Positions 1 to 12,782 of a stretch of 64,000 nt of DNA are shown here, in pieces. The DNA is from Brachypodium distachyon. Taxonomy: Eukaryota > Streptophyta > Magnoliopsida > Poales > Poaceae. The notes under the pieces were generated by a model. The model was not told the origin of the DNA. It saw nothing but the letters and a program-made list of their open reading frames with translations, and did no database searches. The translations under genes and the position numbers were made by a program. Numbering within the stretch: the stretch's first letter is position 1; each line of letters starts with the position of its first letter. The stretch lies in NCBI RefSeq assembly GCF_000005505.3, contig NC_016131.3, positions 70,940,355 through 71,004,354 of the forward strand, in the 5' to 3' direction.

Positions 1-2198
1 CTGCCCTGAAGCATGACAATAACAATTCACAACATCCCTTAGGTTCTCTGCCTCCTCTTCATTCGCCTTGCAGAAAAGTAGACAATCGTCTGCAAAAAGC
101 AAGTGATTCACTTGGGGAGCCGAATCTGCTGCTTTAATTCCAGTGATTCTTCCCAAAGTTGTCGCATGCTTCAAGAGGCAGGATAGCCCTTCAACCGCTA
201 GCAAGAACAAATAGGGGGAGATGGGATCTCCCTGTCTAATTCCCCTTGATGGTGTAAACTCCCGAGTTCAAGCCTCATTAAACAGCACTGAGAAAGCAAC
301 GGCGCGGACTCCACGCATAACAGCCTCAACAAATCTCCGGGACAAACCAATTTTGCACATAATTGCTTCGAGATAGCTCCACTTGATACGGTCATAAGCC
401 TTCCACATATCCAACTTGAGAGCACAAAAGGAGTTTTTCTTGCTCTTGGACCTCTTCATAAAATGCAAGCACTCATAAGCTGTGATGACATTGTCAGTGA
501 TAAGGCGGCCCGGCACAAAGGCCGATTGTTCTTCGGATATGATCTCAGGGAGAATCTGTTTCAGCTGGTTAGCGAGCACTTTGGATGCAATTTTAAACAC
601 CACGTTGCACAAGCTAATAGGGCGAAATTGAGACTGATTAATGGGATTTAATACCTTGGGAATAATAACGATGAACGTTTTGTTGATCTCCTCCGGGGAG
701 TCGTCTCCATTGAGAATCCTAATCACAATCTTTGTCACCTCCTGACACATAAATGCCAATATTTCTCAAAAAAATGAGCCGGAAAACCATTCAGACCTGG
801 GGCTTTTGTGGGGAACATTTGAAAGAGTGCAGTTTTAACCTCTCCTTCAGTATATGCTAAGTTGAGCTTTGCATTCATTTCATCCGTCACCTTTACTGGG
901 ACATGAGAAAGAACCTCCTCAATCCCAATCACCCCTTCAGACGCATATAAGTGCTCATAAAATCGGATCGTCATCTCCTCTAATTGGGCCGGATCCTCAC
1001 AGACAGTACCATCTTCTCTGACCAGTCGCTGCACCTTATTCTTCCTTCTTCGGTTATTAGCCTTTTGATGGAAGAAGCAGGTATTTTTGTCCCCTTCGGC
1101 CAACCACTGCACCCTCGACCGCTGCCTCCACATCATCTCTTCGCGGTAGCTCAACTCAACAATTCTTTGTTCCACCTTGAGCTCTTCATAAGTCGGACCT
1201 ACTCTAATTGGATCACTTCTCAACTGCTTGAGTCGTGCCCGTAACGTCCTCAATTCTTTCCTTACCTCCCCAAAAGATTTTGTGCACCATCGTAACATAG
1301 CCCCCGCAGCAGCTTCAAGTTTGTCGTGGAGCTCGCCAACTGTAGCAGCCCCCGAGGCATCCCATACTGATTCCAGCATGGGCAAGAACTCATCGTGCCT
1401 CTCCCACATCACCTCATACCGGAAAGGTCGATCATTCGCGATCCGAAGATTCTGCGCTTCAAGCTCATTCAAAAGGAGAATTGGAGAATGATCTGATTTA
1501 GCCGTAGTCAAATGGCGGACAGAAGCAAAAGGGAATAACTCACACCAATCCCCTGACGCCAAAGCTCTGTCCAACCTCACCCGACAATATGCTCCACCTG
1601 CAATCCTCTTCTCAAAGGTCCAATCAAGGCCAATGTAGCCCAGATCACAGAGCTCACACACGTCCACCCCCTCACGAAAAAGCGAGATCTGCCCCGTATC
1701 TCCATCATTAGGCCCAAACTGCTCCTCACGATGGAGAACTTCATTAAAGTCGCCTAAGCAAAGCCACGGGAGCGAGCAGTCCGCTTTCAAAAACCTCATC
1801 ATGTCCCAAGTCTTATATCTCAGATTCCTGTTCGCCTCCCCGTACCAACAAGTGAGCCGCCATGGCTGCTTTCCCCTCTCCCTAACCTCCATATCAATAT
1901 GATACTTAGAGAAGTTCCGGAGCTGCAAATCCACATTCTTGCAGAAAATACACAGGCCACCATTTCTACCACTGCTATCCACCCCAAAAGCATTATCAAA
2001 TCCCAGCGTGCCCGCCAAGCCTTCCACACGATACTTTGCGATTTGTGTTTCCACCACACAGAGAATCGTTGGCGAATTTTCCCGCACCAAATCGCGGAGT
2101 TCATGAACAGTCGTTGGATCGCCCAACCCACGACAATTCCAACACAAGGTGTTCATTGAGATCTTCTGCAGAAGAAGAACTGGCCAAAACATTGACAC
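1..2198 (-). mobile_element. L1-type LINE ORF2, pseudogenised, 3' part cut off by the window edge
   Basis: Read on the minus strand, a long frame (735-2198) gives an apurinic endonuclease-like domain with the expected landmarks: an N-terminal WNCRG motif, a catalytic ET pair, GDFNE and a C-terminal SDH. The reverse transcriptase follows at 268-759 in another frame, with FRPISLCN, SAFVPGRLITDN and KLDMWKAYDRI (usual form KLDMSKAYDR). Downstream, below 268, come SRGIRQGDPISPYLF and the catalytic box, here LLFADDCLLF. Two lesions are visible: a frameshift near 745-755, between the endonuclease and RT parts, and an in-frame TGA at 268-270 where an Arg (CGA) would restore the frame, a CpG-type transition. 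No gag-like ORF1 with zinc knuckles is seen above 2198, so the copy probably lacks its 5' end. The copy should be immobile. Target duplication cannot be judged because the 3' end lies outside. Confidence 0.93.
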
Positions 2199-3065
2199 CG
2201 ATCGGATCGGTAAAGAAAAAAAAACTGACTATGTAGACGTAACACCCCTAGATGGGTAATCTGCTCGTAGCTTCACAAGGAAAAAACTCACTGTCAAGAA
2301 CCGGCGGGAGGAGGTGGACTCACCGCCGAGAATCGGCAGGAGGATATTAAGTCATGGCGCCGCCGCGGGCGCTGCAGCGAAACCAGTCGATCGAATATTT
2401 TGCCTCGAGCAGCAATCTCGTCTCGTGTGTCCGCCTGACAGATTGATGGGTTCAGCTACAGCCGGAAAAGGGGCCCAACATCTTCCTCGGCTGACCAGCC
2501 TATATTTCATGGGCCCATGGCCCGACGCCAAATTTGGCCTGATGCGCAACACGTTGGACTTGGCCCGCACGCAGCCGCGCGTCGCGCGTGAGCGTGGCAA
2601 TCCCAAACATCATACTGCGACATCATCACTCAGATAGATGATCAAAATCGCTAAAAAAAAAAAGAGATAGATGATCAAAATCCAATCATAATCCATTAAT
2701 CCGACCCTTTTCCCTTCCCAAAAGAAACAACGACAACAACGTCTCAAAAAAAAAACTTGTAATCCGATCCGATTTCCCGGCCGGCCTGATTCAGTAGCGA
2801 GCGAGAGTCCTAACCTTAACCCCCTTTCGATCTCCTCGCGCGATCGTCTCGATTCCGGCGCCCGCCACGCCCAGCGCACCCACCTGCGACGATAGACTGT
2901 CGTGTGGCCACTGCTCCGGAGTACGTCTTTCGATCGCCGGAGCCCTAATCCCACGCAGGCAAGAGGGAGACGATCGAAACGGGGGCAGCGTGCGAGAAGA
3001 AAATCACCCGGGAAGAAGAGGGTCGTACATCACCGCCGGAATCCAGCGATCGGGACCAGGTAAAG
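2199..3065. other. Spacer between the LINE and the MO25-like gene; promoter and 5'UTR of the latter
   Basis: No protein-coding exon is supported. The stretch 2340-2610 is GC-rich and open in several frames, which looks compositional. At 2632-2682 an 18-bp direct repeat encloses an A-run (listed separately). The 100-200 bases before 3066 are GC-rich and fit a leader for the MO25-like gene. Confidence 0.5.
2632..2682. repeat. 18-bp direct repeat around a 15-bp A-run insert (possible micro-retroposon)
   Basis: AGATAGATGATCAAAATC occurs at 2632-2649 and again, identically, at 2665-2682. Between them lie only 15 bases, almost all A. This is the geometry of a target-site duplication around a poly-A tail. 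Slippage or repair filler is the alternative. Confidence 0.6.
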
Positions 3066-6000
3066 ATGAGTGGGTGCCTGTGGCCGTGCGCGAGCGCCAA
3101 TGCCACGACGTCGGGGAGCGGGGGTTTGTTCCGGCCCAAGGCGAAGGGTCCGGCGGAGCTGGTGCGGCGAGCTCAGGAGCTCCTCCGCTTCCTCTCCGAC
3201 CACCGGGAACCTTGCGGCGGCAAGCTCGACGCCAAGCGCGAACACAAGGTGCTACGCGGCACCTCCGTATCTAGACTAGGAAGAAGATCCCCTGAGGCCC
3301 TGACGAACTGCAGGGCAATGCTAATGCACGGGGTAACTAGTGCCCATGTACATTCAGTGACCCCACATTACCCTGCAGTATGTTAATGTCAGGGAGCCGC
3401 ATTTCGTTCCCCGTTGATGCATTGGGATTAAAATCACACCTGACTTGATTTGCAGATGGCAGACCTAAGCAAGAGTATCAGGGAGATGAAATTCGTTCTC
3501 TATGGCAATGGCGAGGCAGAGCCGGTCGCTGAAGCTTGCACACAATTGACCAAGGAGTTCTTCAAGGAGAACGCGTTGCGTCTTGTGATTGTTTGTCTAC
3601 CGTACATGGACTTGGAAGTACGTACAAGGACTGCATGTTTTATTTTGAGTAGTTATTGCTATTTTTTCGTCTAGTGTTGGTTCTTCAACGTACATACACA
3701 ATTAAGTTTACTTACGCGGAATGATGTTTTTTTTTCAGACTCAAAAGGATGTGACTCAAGTTATTGCCAATCTGCAAAGACAAAAGGTAGATTCAAGGTT
3801 GGTTGCCTCTGATTACTTGGAAGTTAACCAAGATCTTTTGGATATATTATTGACCGGGTAAGTAACCCTTTAGAGCTTTCCTTTTGCATTTTGATTGTAG
3901 TTAAGTTGTTTCCATATGTGCACTTAATTATCAGCCATATTGTAAGTTCTTTAATTTTCTTCTTCAGCTCCAAGCTATACAAGTTATGAATGGTTTTCAT
4001 TTAAGATACTCATGTATATTTTCCATGGCTTCGTTTGTGGTGTATTATATGTTTGAACTAATCACATGCTATTTATGCATTCCTTGTGTAGATATGAGAA
4101 CAAAGAGATTGCAATACATTATAGTTCAATGTTGAGGGATTGCATACGCCACCAAGTTGCTGCAAGGTATGTCCATGATATACATCATTCTCTCACGGGA
4201 AAAAGAAGAAGGAAAGAATCCATATGGATGTAATTATTACCAAATAGTAACTCAGTTTTATGTAGTAGAACAAAGTTATGGATAATTTATGTATTTCCTT
4301 TAGCGTCATCTTTCATCCTTTTTATCAAGAAATCATCCTTTGACTTAATGAACACTAATGTTACCATTTTAGGTTAGCCCATTTCCTTTTTAGTACCTTT
4401 TGTTAATATGCATTATTAGTATTATGCAGGTATGTATTATATTCTCAGCATATGCAGAAATTCTTTGATTATATCCAGTTTCCAGACTTTAACCTAGCAT
4501 CTGATGCCTTCAAGACTTTTAAGGTGAGTATGTGCATTTTGAACCAAACTTTTTAAAATGGCAAAATACAGCTGCGGCAAAAGCAGCATTGTGCTCTCCA
4601 TAAGTTATTGCCCATCTGTACTATCCTTATCTATGTTGAGACTCATGAATAAAAAGGGTAGTTATTCTCTCATCAATGTTTCTGCAGTGTTAGTGATGAC
4701 AATTGTTCTTATTATTACACATGTAATTATTAGGAACTCCTGACAAGGCATAAATCAAGTGCCGCTGAGTTCTTCACCAAGAGCTATGATTGGGTAAGTT
4801 TTTCCAGTAGATGGTTTGAACATCTAGTTCATTTTTTTCTCATTTATTTGCTGAGCATATTTGCTCGTAAACTGGCAAGAGTGCAAATATATATGTCAAT
4901 GAGATTTCACAGCTAGTGTTTGGTTGTTACGGAGCTTTTTACTAACTTCCTTATGTAAGTCTATCTTACATTATAGCACCATTACAGTGGGATTGTAATA
5001 TTTGTGATCTATCCTGTGATGTATTTTACCTTTTTTCTTTCTTATTCCAGCAAAAATAAATCTACCAGCAATATGTGGTTTATCACACACACAAAAACTG
5101 ATTCAGTTTTTTAGAGGAATATATATCTGGGAGCTTAAATCATTGCCCAAGATCAAAAGCTTAATTTGTGCTCAACCACTAAGCTAGATAGGGGAGCCAA
5201 TGGATATTTTAACCGGGCCTTAATTTCTGCTTTGGCAGCTCCTTGTTTTCTAACTACAAGTCATGTGTCAGTTCTTTTCAGAATTTAACTCAAAACTGCT
5301 ACAATCTTCCAACTATATCATCCGAAGGCAAGCTATCCAGGTTTTATTTCCTCTTCAGTTCTGCTAATTTTATTTAATTATTTTAGCTAGTATATCGCTG
5401 TCAATCGACAGTTGTTCTGTCATGCTGGCAATTTCTGCACTCACAATTTGACTCCAAGCTGATTGGTTGGATTTAGTTAATTTATTCATTCTAAATATTT
5501 GCAAACGGCATATTTTCAGCTATTGGGCGACATTCTTCTAGAAAGATCAAATTCCGCTGTGATGGTGCGCTACATCAGTTCAAAGGAACACCTCATAATT
5601 CTAATGAACCTTTTAAGGGTAAGATGCTGTCTTGGCATTTTTCACCATAATATATGCATTTTTTTTGTCAGAATTGTAACTCGAGGGCGTTGTCTTGGTG
5701 CCTGAATAGGAAGTCTTATTTCTATTCGAATGTGTTAATAATTAATTAATTATTGAATAGACTTCCTATATTCATAGTTGTATCTACTATGAGTTTCTTT
5801 AACAGCGTTGCATTTTCGAAGGAGAGAAACTATTTAACTTGCCATGTTCATATTATTAGGAACAAAGCAAAGCTATACAAGTAGAGGCGTTTCGCGTTTT
5901 CAAGGTACAATGCCAAGCAATCTTCCTGCACCTACTCATTTTCTGAAATCATTGGTTTGATAAAACTAAACATGTTTTCGTTCTTTTTGAACATTCAGTT

Positions 6001-6268
6001 GTTCACTGCCAATCAGAACAAGCCGGCTGAGATCACCGGCATACTGCTGACAAACAAGAACAAAATCCTCAGGTTCTTGGCAGACTTCACTCTAGACAAA
6101 GGTAATTAAGAACTAATTTGCACCTTGATTACTTCGATTCTCTCTAAGATAAACCAGATGGTAAGTTGTGTTAAGAGATTTTCTCTCGCCTCGATCGATG
6201 CAGAGGATAGGCTGTTCGAGTCTGACAAAGCCCAAGTCGCCGCCGACATCTCTGCCATGAAGTTGTAG
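3066..6268 (+). CDS. MO25-like protein (CAB39/Hym family scaffold)
   Basis: Eleven coding exons join in frame to 357 aa: 3066-3248, 3456-3617, 3739-3857, 4092-4166, 4430-4523, 4734-4793, 5272-5340, 5520-5618, 5860-5904, 5999-6101 and 6204-6268, all with GT-AG borders. The product carries family hallmarks such as [19 protein letters not shown] near the start, MREMK-like [78 protein letters not shown] and a C-terminal [10 protein letters not shown]25 proteins are helical-repeat scaffolds that activate STE20/GCK-type kinases; plant members are linked to cell division and polarity (family knowledge). The usual length is about 335-345 aa, so about 18 residues ([19 protein letters not shown]) look like an extra N-terminal stretch. 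An internal ATG at 3456 begins exon 2 but would lose the conserved start. The exon at 5272 is easily missed because its first bases read like a polypyrimidine tract. Confidence 0.92.
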
Positions 6269-6705
6269 AATCGCAGGGTCGACATGTTCTCCTCCTTTTG
6301 CTCTGTTATAATATGCTCCATAAACGGACTGCCCAGTTGAATTAGGATGCCTGCCTTTTTCCTTTTCTAGATGAGTATGAGGATGCCTCCCCTGTTTATT
6401 TCCTGGGCCGAGGCAAAAAGAAGTTGCTTAGTTTCAGTTGCTGAGAGTAATCACCATGCTGCCCGACCGATGGTCCGAGGTGGCAAAACCATGTACAGAA
6501 TCGCTCTAGTAGTTCGATTGTTCAGATTTCGAAGATAGAATGTTACTTCTAAGGCGCACCAGTCGCTAACTCGATGTCGAAGATAAGATCATGAGAGTAA
6601 ATACCACATAGGCTTGTTCCATGTTGCAAATCAGTAAAAGACGGCTATGTACAAGTCACACGGCCATTGGCTGCCACAAACAGAAAAAGGAAAAAAGTGA
6701 AGCAA

Positions 6706-6954
6706 TTAAGCAGAGAAGATGCCATCGAAGGCTGCCATGGCGAGCCTGGACTTGGGCTCCGGCACGTCGGCCTTGACGAGCAGCGCTACCCGCACCTTGG
6801 CCCCGGACGCGGCAGACTCCCACAGCTTCGTCACGGCCCCGAAGTTCCCCATGCCCGTGCCCTTGGACTCCTCCTTGGCTTCGGCGCCGCTGGGCGCCCC
6901 TCGCTTCAGCCTCTTCTCGAACTCCTCGGCCACCAGCAACGCTATGTCCGCCAT
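6706..6954 (-). CDS. Small acidic/basic protein of unknown function, 82 aa
   Basis: A single exon begins MADIALLVAEEFEKRLKRG and ends RLAMAAFDGIFSA. The ATG at 6952-6954 is preferred; upstream the frame is open only through a non-ATG run of Ala codons. The product has no signal peptide or membrane segment. It has an amphipathic charged N-terminus, a Gly/Ser/Lys-rich middle and a hydrophobic end. I do not recognise a named family, although the shape resembles short conserved plant proteins. A TATA-like TTTAAAAGG on the minus strand at about 7101-7109, some 150 bases upstream, supports a real promoter. The gene is convergent with the MO25-like gene (stop at 6268) and downstream of NUP96 on the same strand. 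Codon use is GC-rich, like the other exons here. Confidence 0.6.
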   Translation of the reverse strand: MADIALLVAEEFEKRLKRGAPSGAEAKEESKGTGMGNFGAVTKLWESAASGAKVRVALLVKADVPEPKSRLAMAAFDGIFSA

Positions 6955-8245
6955 TTCAGCAGCAGCAGCAAGCAAGCAAAGGAGGAAAGAAAGAAGAAGA
7001 AATTCAACTCAACTCAGGAGCTCTGTTTGTCGATCTCAAGCTGGAATCTGTTAACTGAGGATGCTGTGGATGGATGTTGGCAGTGGGGTATTACAGTGCC
7101 TTTTAAAGGATGGGAGTGGGTGTTGATCGGCTGGTTCGGATAAGCCTCGCGAATTTTCTAAAGTTTTCTGCGTGCGGGGTGGCCGGCGGCGACGTGGGTT
7201 CGTGACGCCATCGCTCGCTGTAGCTGGTTTTTGTTTATTACCGGGTGCCGTTTGTTTGTTTCCACGGCGCCGGAGACGGACGCCCACCGCCGAGCTGCGG
7301 CAGCTGTTTCCCTGGTCAGTCTCCTTTAAAAAAAGAATACGTTGGCCGGTGTGGGCGGGTCTGGGGTCCGGTCATCCGAGAACCTGACGTGGCAACGTGA
7401 GAAATTTCGTTGATGATAGGAACGGGGGTTGCTGGGCTACATCAACTTCCAGAGTCATGTGTAGTCTTTGTGCCTAGTCGTGTTTATTTTTTCAGTTGTT
7501 GGATACACAACCGACGGGCACTAAATTAAGAGAAGATATGCCACGCCTTGTGAGTGGGAAACGTTGCTGTCTACTGATATGAAGATGATATACAAACAAA
7601 CCATTTCCTACTTTTGTCTGCAGATTTCGGGGAGAAGCCGATCGAAAATATACAGGCAAACTGTGGAGTAAAGAAAACTTACTAGAAACCCATGTGAGTT
7701 GTGTGGATTCATGTCGCCATCCGTCCACGGTATTAGGCCGTAAACAAACCACAGGCAGCTTCACATGGTTCTGTGAAAAGCAGCTTTCAAACACTCGAGC
7801 GACATGATTATCCATCGCGTGCACGCCAGAACAAAGATGAACCAACAACATTTGACCTGCGATAAATGTACGACAGCTCTTTGATTTTTAACCCACGCAC
7901 ACCTTACATGAGCTGCTGTTCTCCGTGATTACAGAAATACCTGAAGCAGCAAGTTGACGGGTTCAGCACAGATTACAGGACAAGTTTTCACTCTATGCAC
8001 TATGCAGGAAAAATCTCGTTACATTTCTTCCTGAGTTATAACAGGGGATGACAATTCTCTGCACCAACCAATCATTAGCAAATTGTACACATCACAGTCC
8101 TCTAGGACATGGAGACTACTGTAACTCTTCCATTCGTGAGGAGTGCAGATTTTTGGCTCTCGCGCAACCCAGGCTACGTGACTTGAGTCCGCATAAACAA
8201 TATCATAGGTCATGCACAGAAACAATGTTTGTGGACCATCTAGCA
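6955..8245. other. Promoter of the 82-aa gene and 3' flank of NUP96; no further gene seen
   Basis: The first 350 bases hold the leader and TATA-like site of the small minus-strand gene and are GC-rich. The rest is 3' flank of NUP96, whose stop is at 8246. Open frames at 7492-7851 and 8019-8258 have no recognisable protein character and the latter overlaps the NUP96 3' exon. Confidence 0.45.
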
Positions 8246-11200
8246 TTAATCTCCACAAAGTATGTCGGTGAAAACAGAGACTGCCTCCTGCAGGTAGGAC
8301 GCCTTGTGGTCATTAGGGACAGGAGCATTGAGCATCGTATGAAAGCAACCCATGTAGAGATCTGGCCCCAAACCCTCGCCAGGAGAGTTCATTAGAAGCT
8401 GGCTGAGCTCCTCTGCCATCTTCGAGAAGCATGCCCTGCCATATATATAAGAATGTTAAAGAGCCTAGAAAATCAAGAATACCAGTATGTATTGATGAAT
8501 TAAAAGATCAGCTAGAGTTGTGGAAGGAATGACCATAATTTCCACTTTGACTAGAAGCTTGGTTTTGCAATGGGGATTATACAACTCAGGCGAAAAGAAA
8601 GTAGCTCTTTGCAAAACCAAATTATATGTGAACTTATCAAGGCTGCAATATGTTCTTGGATGCAGGATTAATTCAGTTAAAGACCAACTATTTCTTGTAG
8701 AAATCAAAAGTTTGGTTTCTTGCAGGTTGTAAATCTTCTACATCAACAAGTAGTATCTTACCTCGCCTCAACAGGTAATTTGCTTCCCCAGATATGCAGT
8801 GAATCATTTAATCGGCCGAAGAAACTCTTGCATGATTCATTTTTCCTCTCCAGTGGATCCTGAAAGATAAGGGCAAGGTTGGTTATATGTTGACTCTGAA
8901 ATCTTCAGGAATTTTCTGAAGGAAAAAAAAAGCTTACTGAATCATCATCATCCATGGTACTTTCTTCTTGCATAGAGTTCTTTATAATGAAATAGTCTAT
9001 GTATATTCCAGCACCAATGTCCCAGTCAGCAATTTCAGACTTGTGATTCTCCAAAACGTTTGTAATACCCCAGATCTCTTGATGATTTGCTGAAAAATAT
9101 ACCGGGAAATAAGCAATTGCAAACTCATGTGAACATGCAATGTTTTATTAACAGAAGTACAAAACTTATAAGGCATCTTACTATATATGAACAAAAGAGT
9201 AATTGATAGGGTAACACAGAAATTGACAAGAAGCTTAATTTTTGGAGTAGCCAGGTGTAGCCGAAAACTTTTGCATAGGTGGGAAAGTGAAGCAATGAAT
9301 CGAGTCTTTACATCAACTTATTTAGTGCATTGTAGAGAAGACTTACATGACAGAAACAAAGAATGAGCAACAGATGTCATGAAAATTGTATGAGCTTTCT
9401 TCCAATTGCCGCACTGGATATAATTCTCTAGTGCACCCTGCCGATCTCCATAGTATTCGTGGAAAAGAGCCTGTAATGCATGTAGATATTGTTAGCTACG
9501 GCAGGCTCAAGAGTAGTGTTTTTCTCATAATGGCATTCCTAAATATCTGTAATCAATGCTTAGACAACTTTTCATTAAGGGCCACACATTGAATGCATGT
9601 CAAAAAATTGTAGACAGCTATGAAATTGGTACTAACCAGAGCCTCATGTATCCATTCTGCTGGTATACCAAGTTCTGTAATATATTGCCTCTGAGCCACA
9701 TCTTTACTCCATAATTCACAATACTGTGACAAAATTTCCTTGATTAACTTTTCATGGATGTAAGGAGCATCATCCAGATGTGGCATATGCAGAATGACGT
9801 AGATAGCCCAATGGCATTTCCCCAGACATAGTAACTGATGAACAAAACTCAAATCCAGTACATGGAGATCATTTGCACTAAAAGCACCAATAGCTTCCAG
9901 AATAGAACGTTGATGCCAGATCATGTGGTAGTCCAAGGGATCGTAAGATGATGAGAATGCACTGAACATAGTTTTTAGCAGCCCAAACTTCTCATCCTGG
10001 TTGGCATGAAGAAGCATTAAATAAAATGATAGGTCAAAACGATCACCTGGGGACCACTGAACTGCTTCCTCAAGAGGTCCTTCATCAATGTATACAGGAA
10101 CAGGATTTGGAACTTTGCCCTCACCAAGTAGTTGATGATAAGAATGAATGATTATATCAAGTGACGTATCTGGTGATAACTGATACCACATGATTAAACC
10201 AAGGTACCTTTTCCAGTCAATTGGTGAATCTAGTAAAGCACCTTGTATGTTACCAGCAAGCAACTCGTATATCCTTAACCTGTCTTCCTCGATATAATCA
10301 AAGTCTAGACCATTTATTTTCCACAGATCCAGTTGTTGGGCAACATCAGATCGATTCAACATCGATCCACCTGCCTGGCTTAGCAAGATTGCTAACCGGA
10401 CATCACCCCTTGAAGCAGCAATTTCCGTGGCTGTGTCCAACTGTCGACCAGTCAAAAGCAGAATAATATGTTCCAAATACCTGGCATCACTTAAGGAACC
10501 CACCTCTCCTTGCACCCGATGACAGATACTGTCTTGTAACCAATTGCTAAAGTCTGCTCTCCTAACCAAAGGGAGTGCTTCAAGGTCTATGTTCACAGAA
10601 ACTTCTTTCTTATCTATAATCATGCCCTCCTGATCCTCATCACCACTAAATTCTAACTGGTTGCCAGCTGTTTTCTCAGAGAACAAGACCCTAATTAACT
10701 CCCATACTGTAACTTGATGCATTAACAGCACACGCAAAGACATAGATAAATCGCTGATTTCAAGCTGCCTTTCAATGATATCAATATACGACCTGCAAAT
10801 CTCTGGCAAGACCAAACGACTTGCCACGACTTTCTGAAGCTTTAGTTTAAACGAGTCAGACTCAGTTTCCAGAACTTCACGATCAAGCCTCCTGTGGAGG
10901 TCCATTGGATCTGAGAAACATAGTTCTGCCAGCTCCTCTTTAACTTTGTTCTGCTCATCTCGCACAACTTTATCACCTGCAACTTTCTCTATATGAATAA
11001 CAGATGAAAGGCCAGTTCCAGGACTATTGACAAGACTACCAGAATGGATAAGAATGCCATTTGGTCCCCAACCAACTCGAAATGATCTACCCATGAACAA
11101 AGCAGCATCCACTACGCAATTAGAATATACTTTTCCAGCAACAGGAGTTGCTTGCTCAGCTGGTAGTTTGAAACCTTCTACCTTGGCCATTCTCACAGGA

Positions 11201-12096
11201 AATCCCTTGTTTTTTCCAGACATAAGAATACCATGAGAAGATGGGCCAAGCTCTGAAGGATTCACACTGTACTCCAGCAATGCATGTGGTTCTTTCCTTG
11301 CAAGCATACCAGACCTCCTTCCGAATTTCTGGGAAGAACCCTGCAAAGGTGACAGAGATCTCAGCCGCGCACCTTTAGCACTTGTGTTTGGTGAATCCAC
11401 ACTCATCCTTTCTCTGCTAAGGTATCTCTGATCAGATGGGAAGCCATCTTCCATATCTACGTCATCTTCATCATTGGGAAACAATGCCATCCGCATTTCT
11501 TGCATCTTTGCGGGGTCAAGCCCAAGATGAGCAGGCAATGAATGCGAAAGCTCCAGTTCATATCCATTTGAAGGTGGGTCTCTTGCTTCAGAGATCGGTT
11601 GTCGAGCAGCCACCTCGTCCATGGCAACATCCTCTTCCTCCTCGTCCACTAGCCCAAATCTACTGAAGTGATCAACCTCAAACTTCCAATAGCCATTCAC
11701 AGGATTGAACGAGAGGAACCTAGCACCTTGCTTTTTCGTGCGACACCTTAGCAACTCATCAAGGATGCTGGGCTCTGGAAGACTTCTCAAATCCAGCAAC
11801 AACATCACTTCCGCAGCTTTATTAAGGCCATGGCCAACGGCCGGCTTACCAGCCTCATCCCCGTAAACCACCACGCAATGGCGGTCAAACGTGACGATTT
11901 CATTCAGGTCCAGCCCCCTGACGTCGGTATTGCCGGAGAACATAACCTGCCCATACCTCGCCCTCCCGACGACGAAGTTCGGAACCCTACTGCAGTAGCC
12001 CGGGTCGGCCGCCTCCCTCTCAACCAGCTCATCGATCGACGGCCTCGTGAAGTAGTCGGAGGAACGCAGGACCGGGAACATGGCGTCGAGAGCCAT
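8246..12096 (-). CDS. NUP96: Nuclear pore complex protein NUP96 (MOS3/SAR3)
   Basis: Five coding exons on the minus strand join to 1007 aa: 12096-9637, 9470-9347, 9089-8938, 8859-8762 and 8435-8246. The first exon alone encodes 820 residues. Residues 14-150 form the nucleoporin autopeptidase-like fold found at the start of plant NUP96: YFTRPSIDELVERE, GLDLNEIV, VVYGDEAGKPAVGHGLNKAAEV, and a HFSRFGL near residue 143 that corresponds to the HF/S cleavage motif of NUP98. An acidic linker (DEEEED) and a Ser-rich region follow, then the long helical NUP96 scaffold that sits in the NUP107-160 ring. The Arabidopsis orthologue (MOS3/SAR3, about 1046 aa) acts in mRNA export, auxin response and immunity (established knowledge). 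The start is the first ATG of the open frame; a second ATG lies five codons later. Nothing looks broken. Confidence 0.95.
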
Positions 12097-12782
12097 CAGC
12101 GACGAGGCCGAAGTCGAGTGTAGCTGCCGCCGCCGCCGGCGGCCGCAGTGCCGCGCCTGACCGGACGCCTCCGATTGGCCGCCGATTCAGTCGCGCCTCC
12201 TCCTAACGACGGGTTCGCCGCGTGGCGGCGGGGTAGTGCCGGAGTGGAGTGAACTCGCTGCTGGGGTGCGCTGCGTGTGCCGACGCGAGCGAGGGGAAGA
12301 GGGGCGGCGCGGCGCGGCTTGTCAGTGCGATCTGCGAGCTAGGGCCTAGGGCGCGTCCGTCCGTCAGACGCTGGGCCGTACCGAATAGCAATTGGTTGAT
12401 TTTGCTCCGTGGCGATATAATGGGCCGTTCGACGAGGCCGTCAATGTTGGTCCATTGGGCCGTTTGTATTGGTCGTTTGCGTCTTTTTGTACGTTCTGTT
12501 TTCCTTTTCTAATGGATTTCAGATATCCCTAGCAAAACGGCACGCAAGCCAGACAACACATTTCTGATGTTTTTCTCCGCTTCATTTATTCATCATCCCT
12601 GGGGATTCTGTTTCACCATGACAATCACAAACACAACAGCCGAGCCACCCAGGGGACATGATATACTTGTAAATACGCAGCCGAGCTATTGGTAGGTGTC
12701 AGGGCTACCAGGGGAAGCATGCACTCCGTCGTCGCGGTGCCTGGTGGTGATCGTCCAGTCAGGAGCAGAACTTTCAGGATCC
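12097..12782. other. NUP96 promoter/leader and 3' flank of the aminotransferase gene
   Basis: The region 12097-12400 is very GC-rich and carries the presumed NUP96 transcription start. 12400-12782 is AT-richer 3' flank of the aminotransferase gene, whose stop is at 12783-12785. Short open frames here look compositional. Confidence 0.5.
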
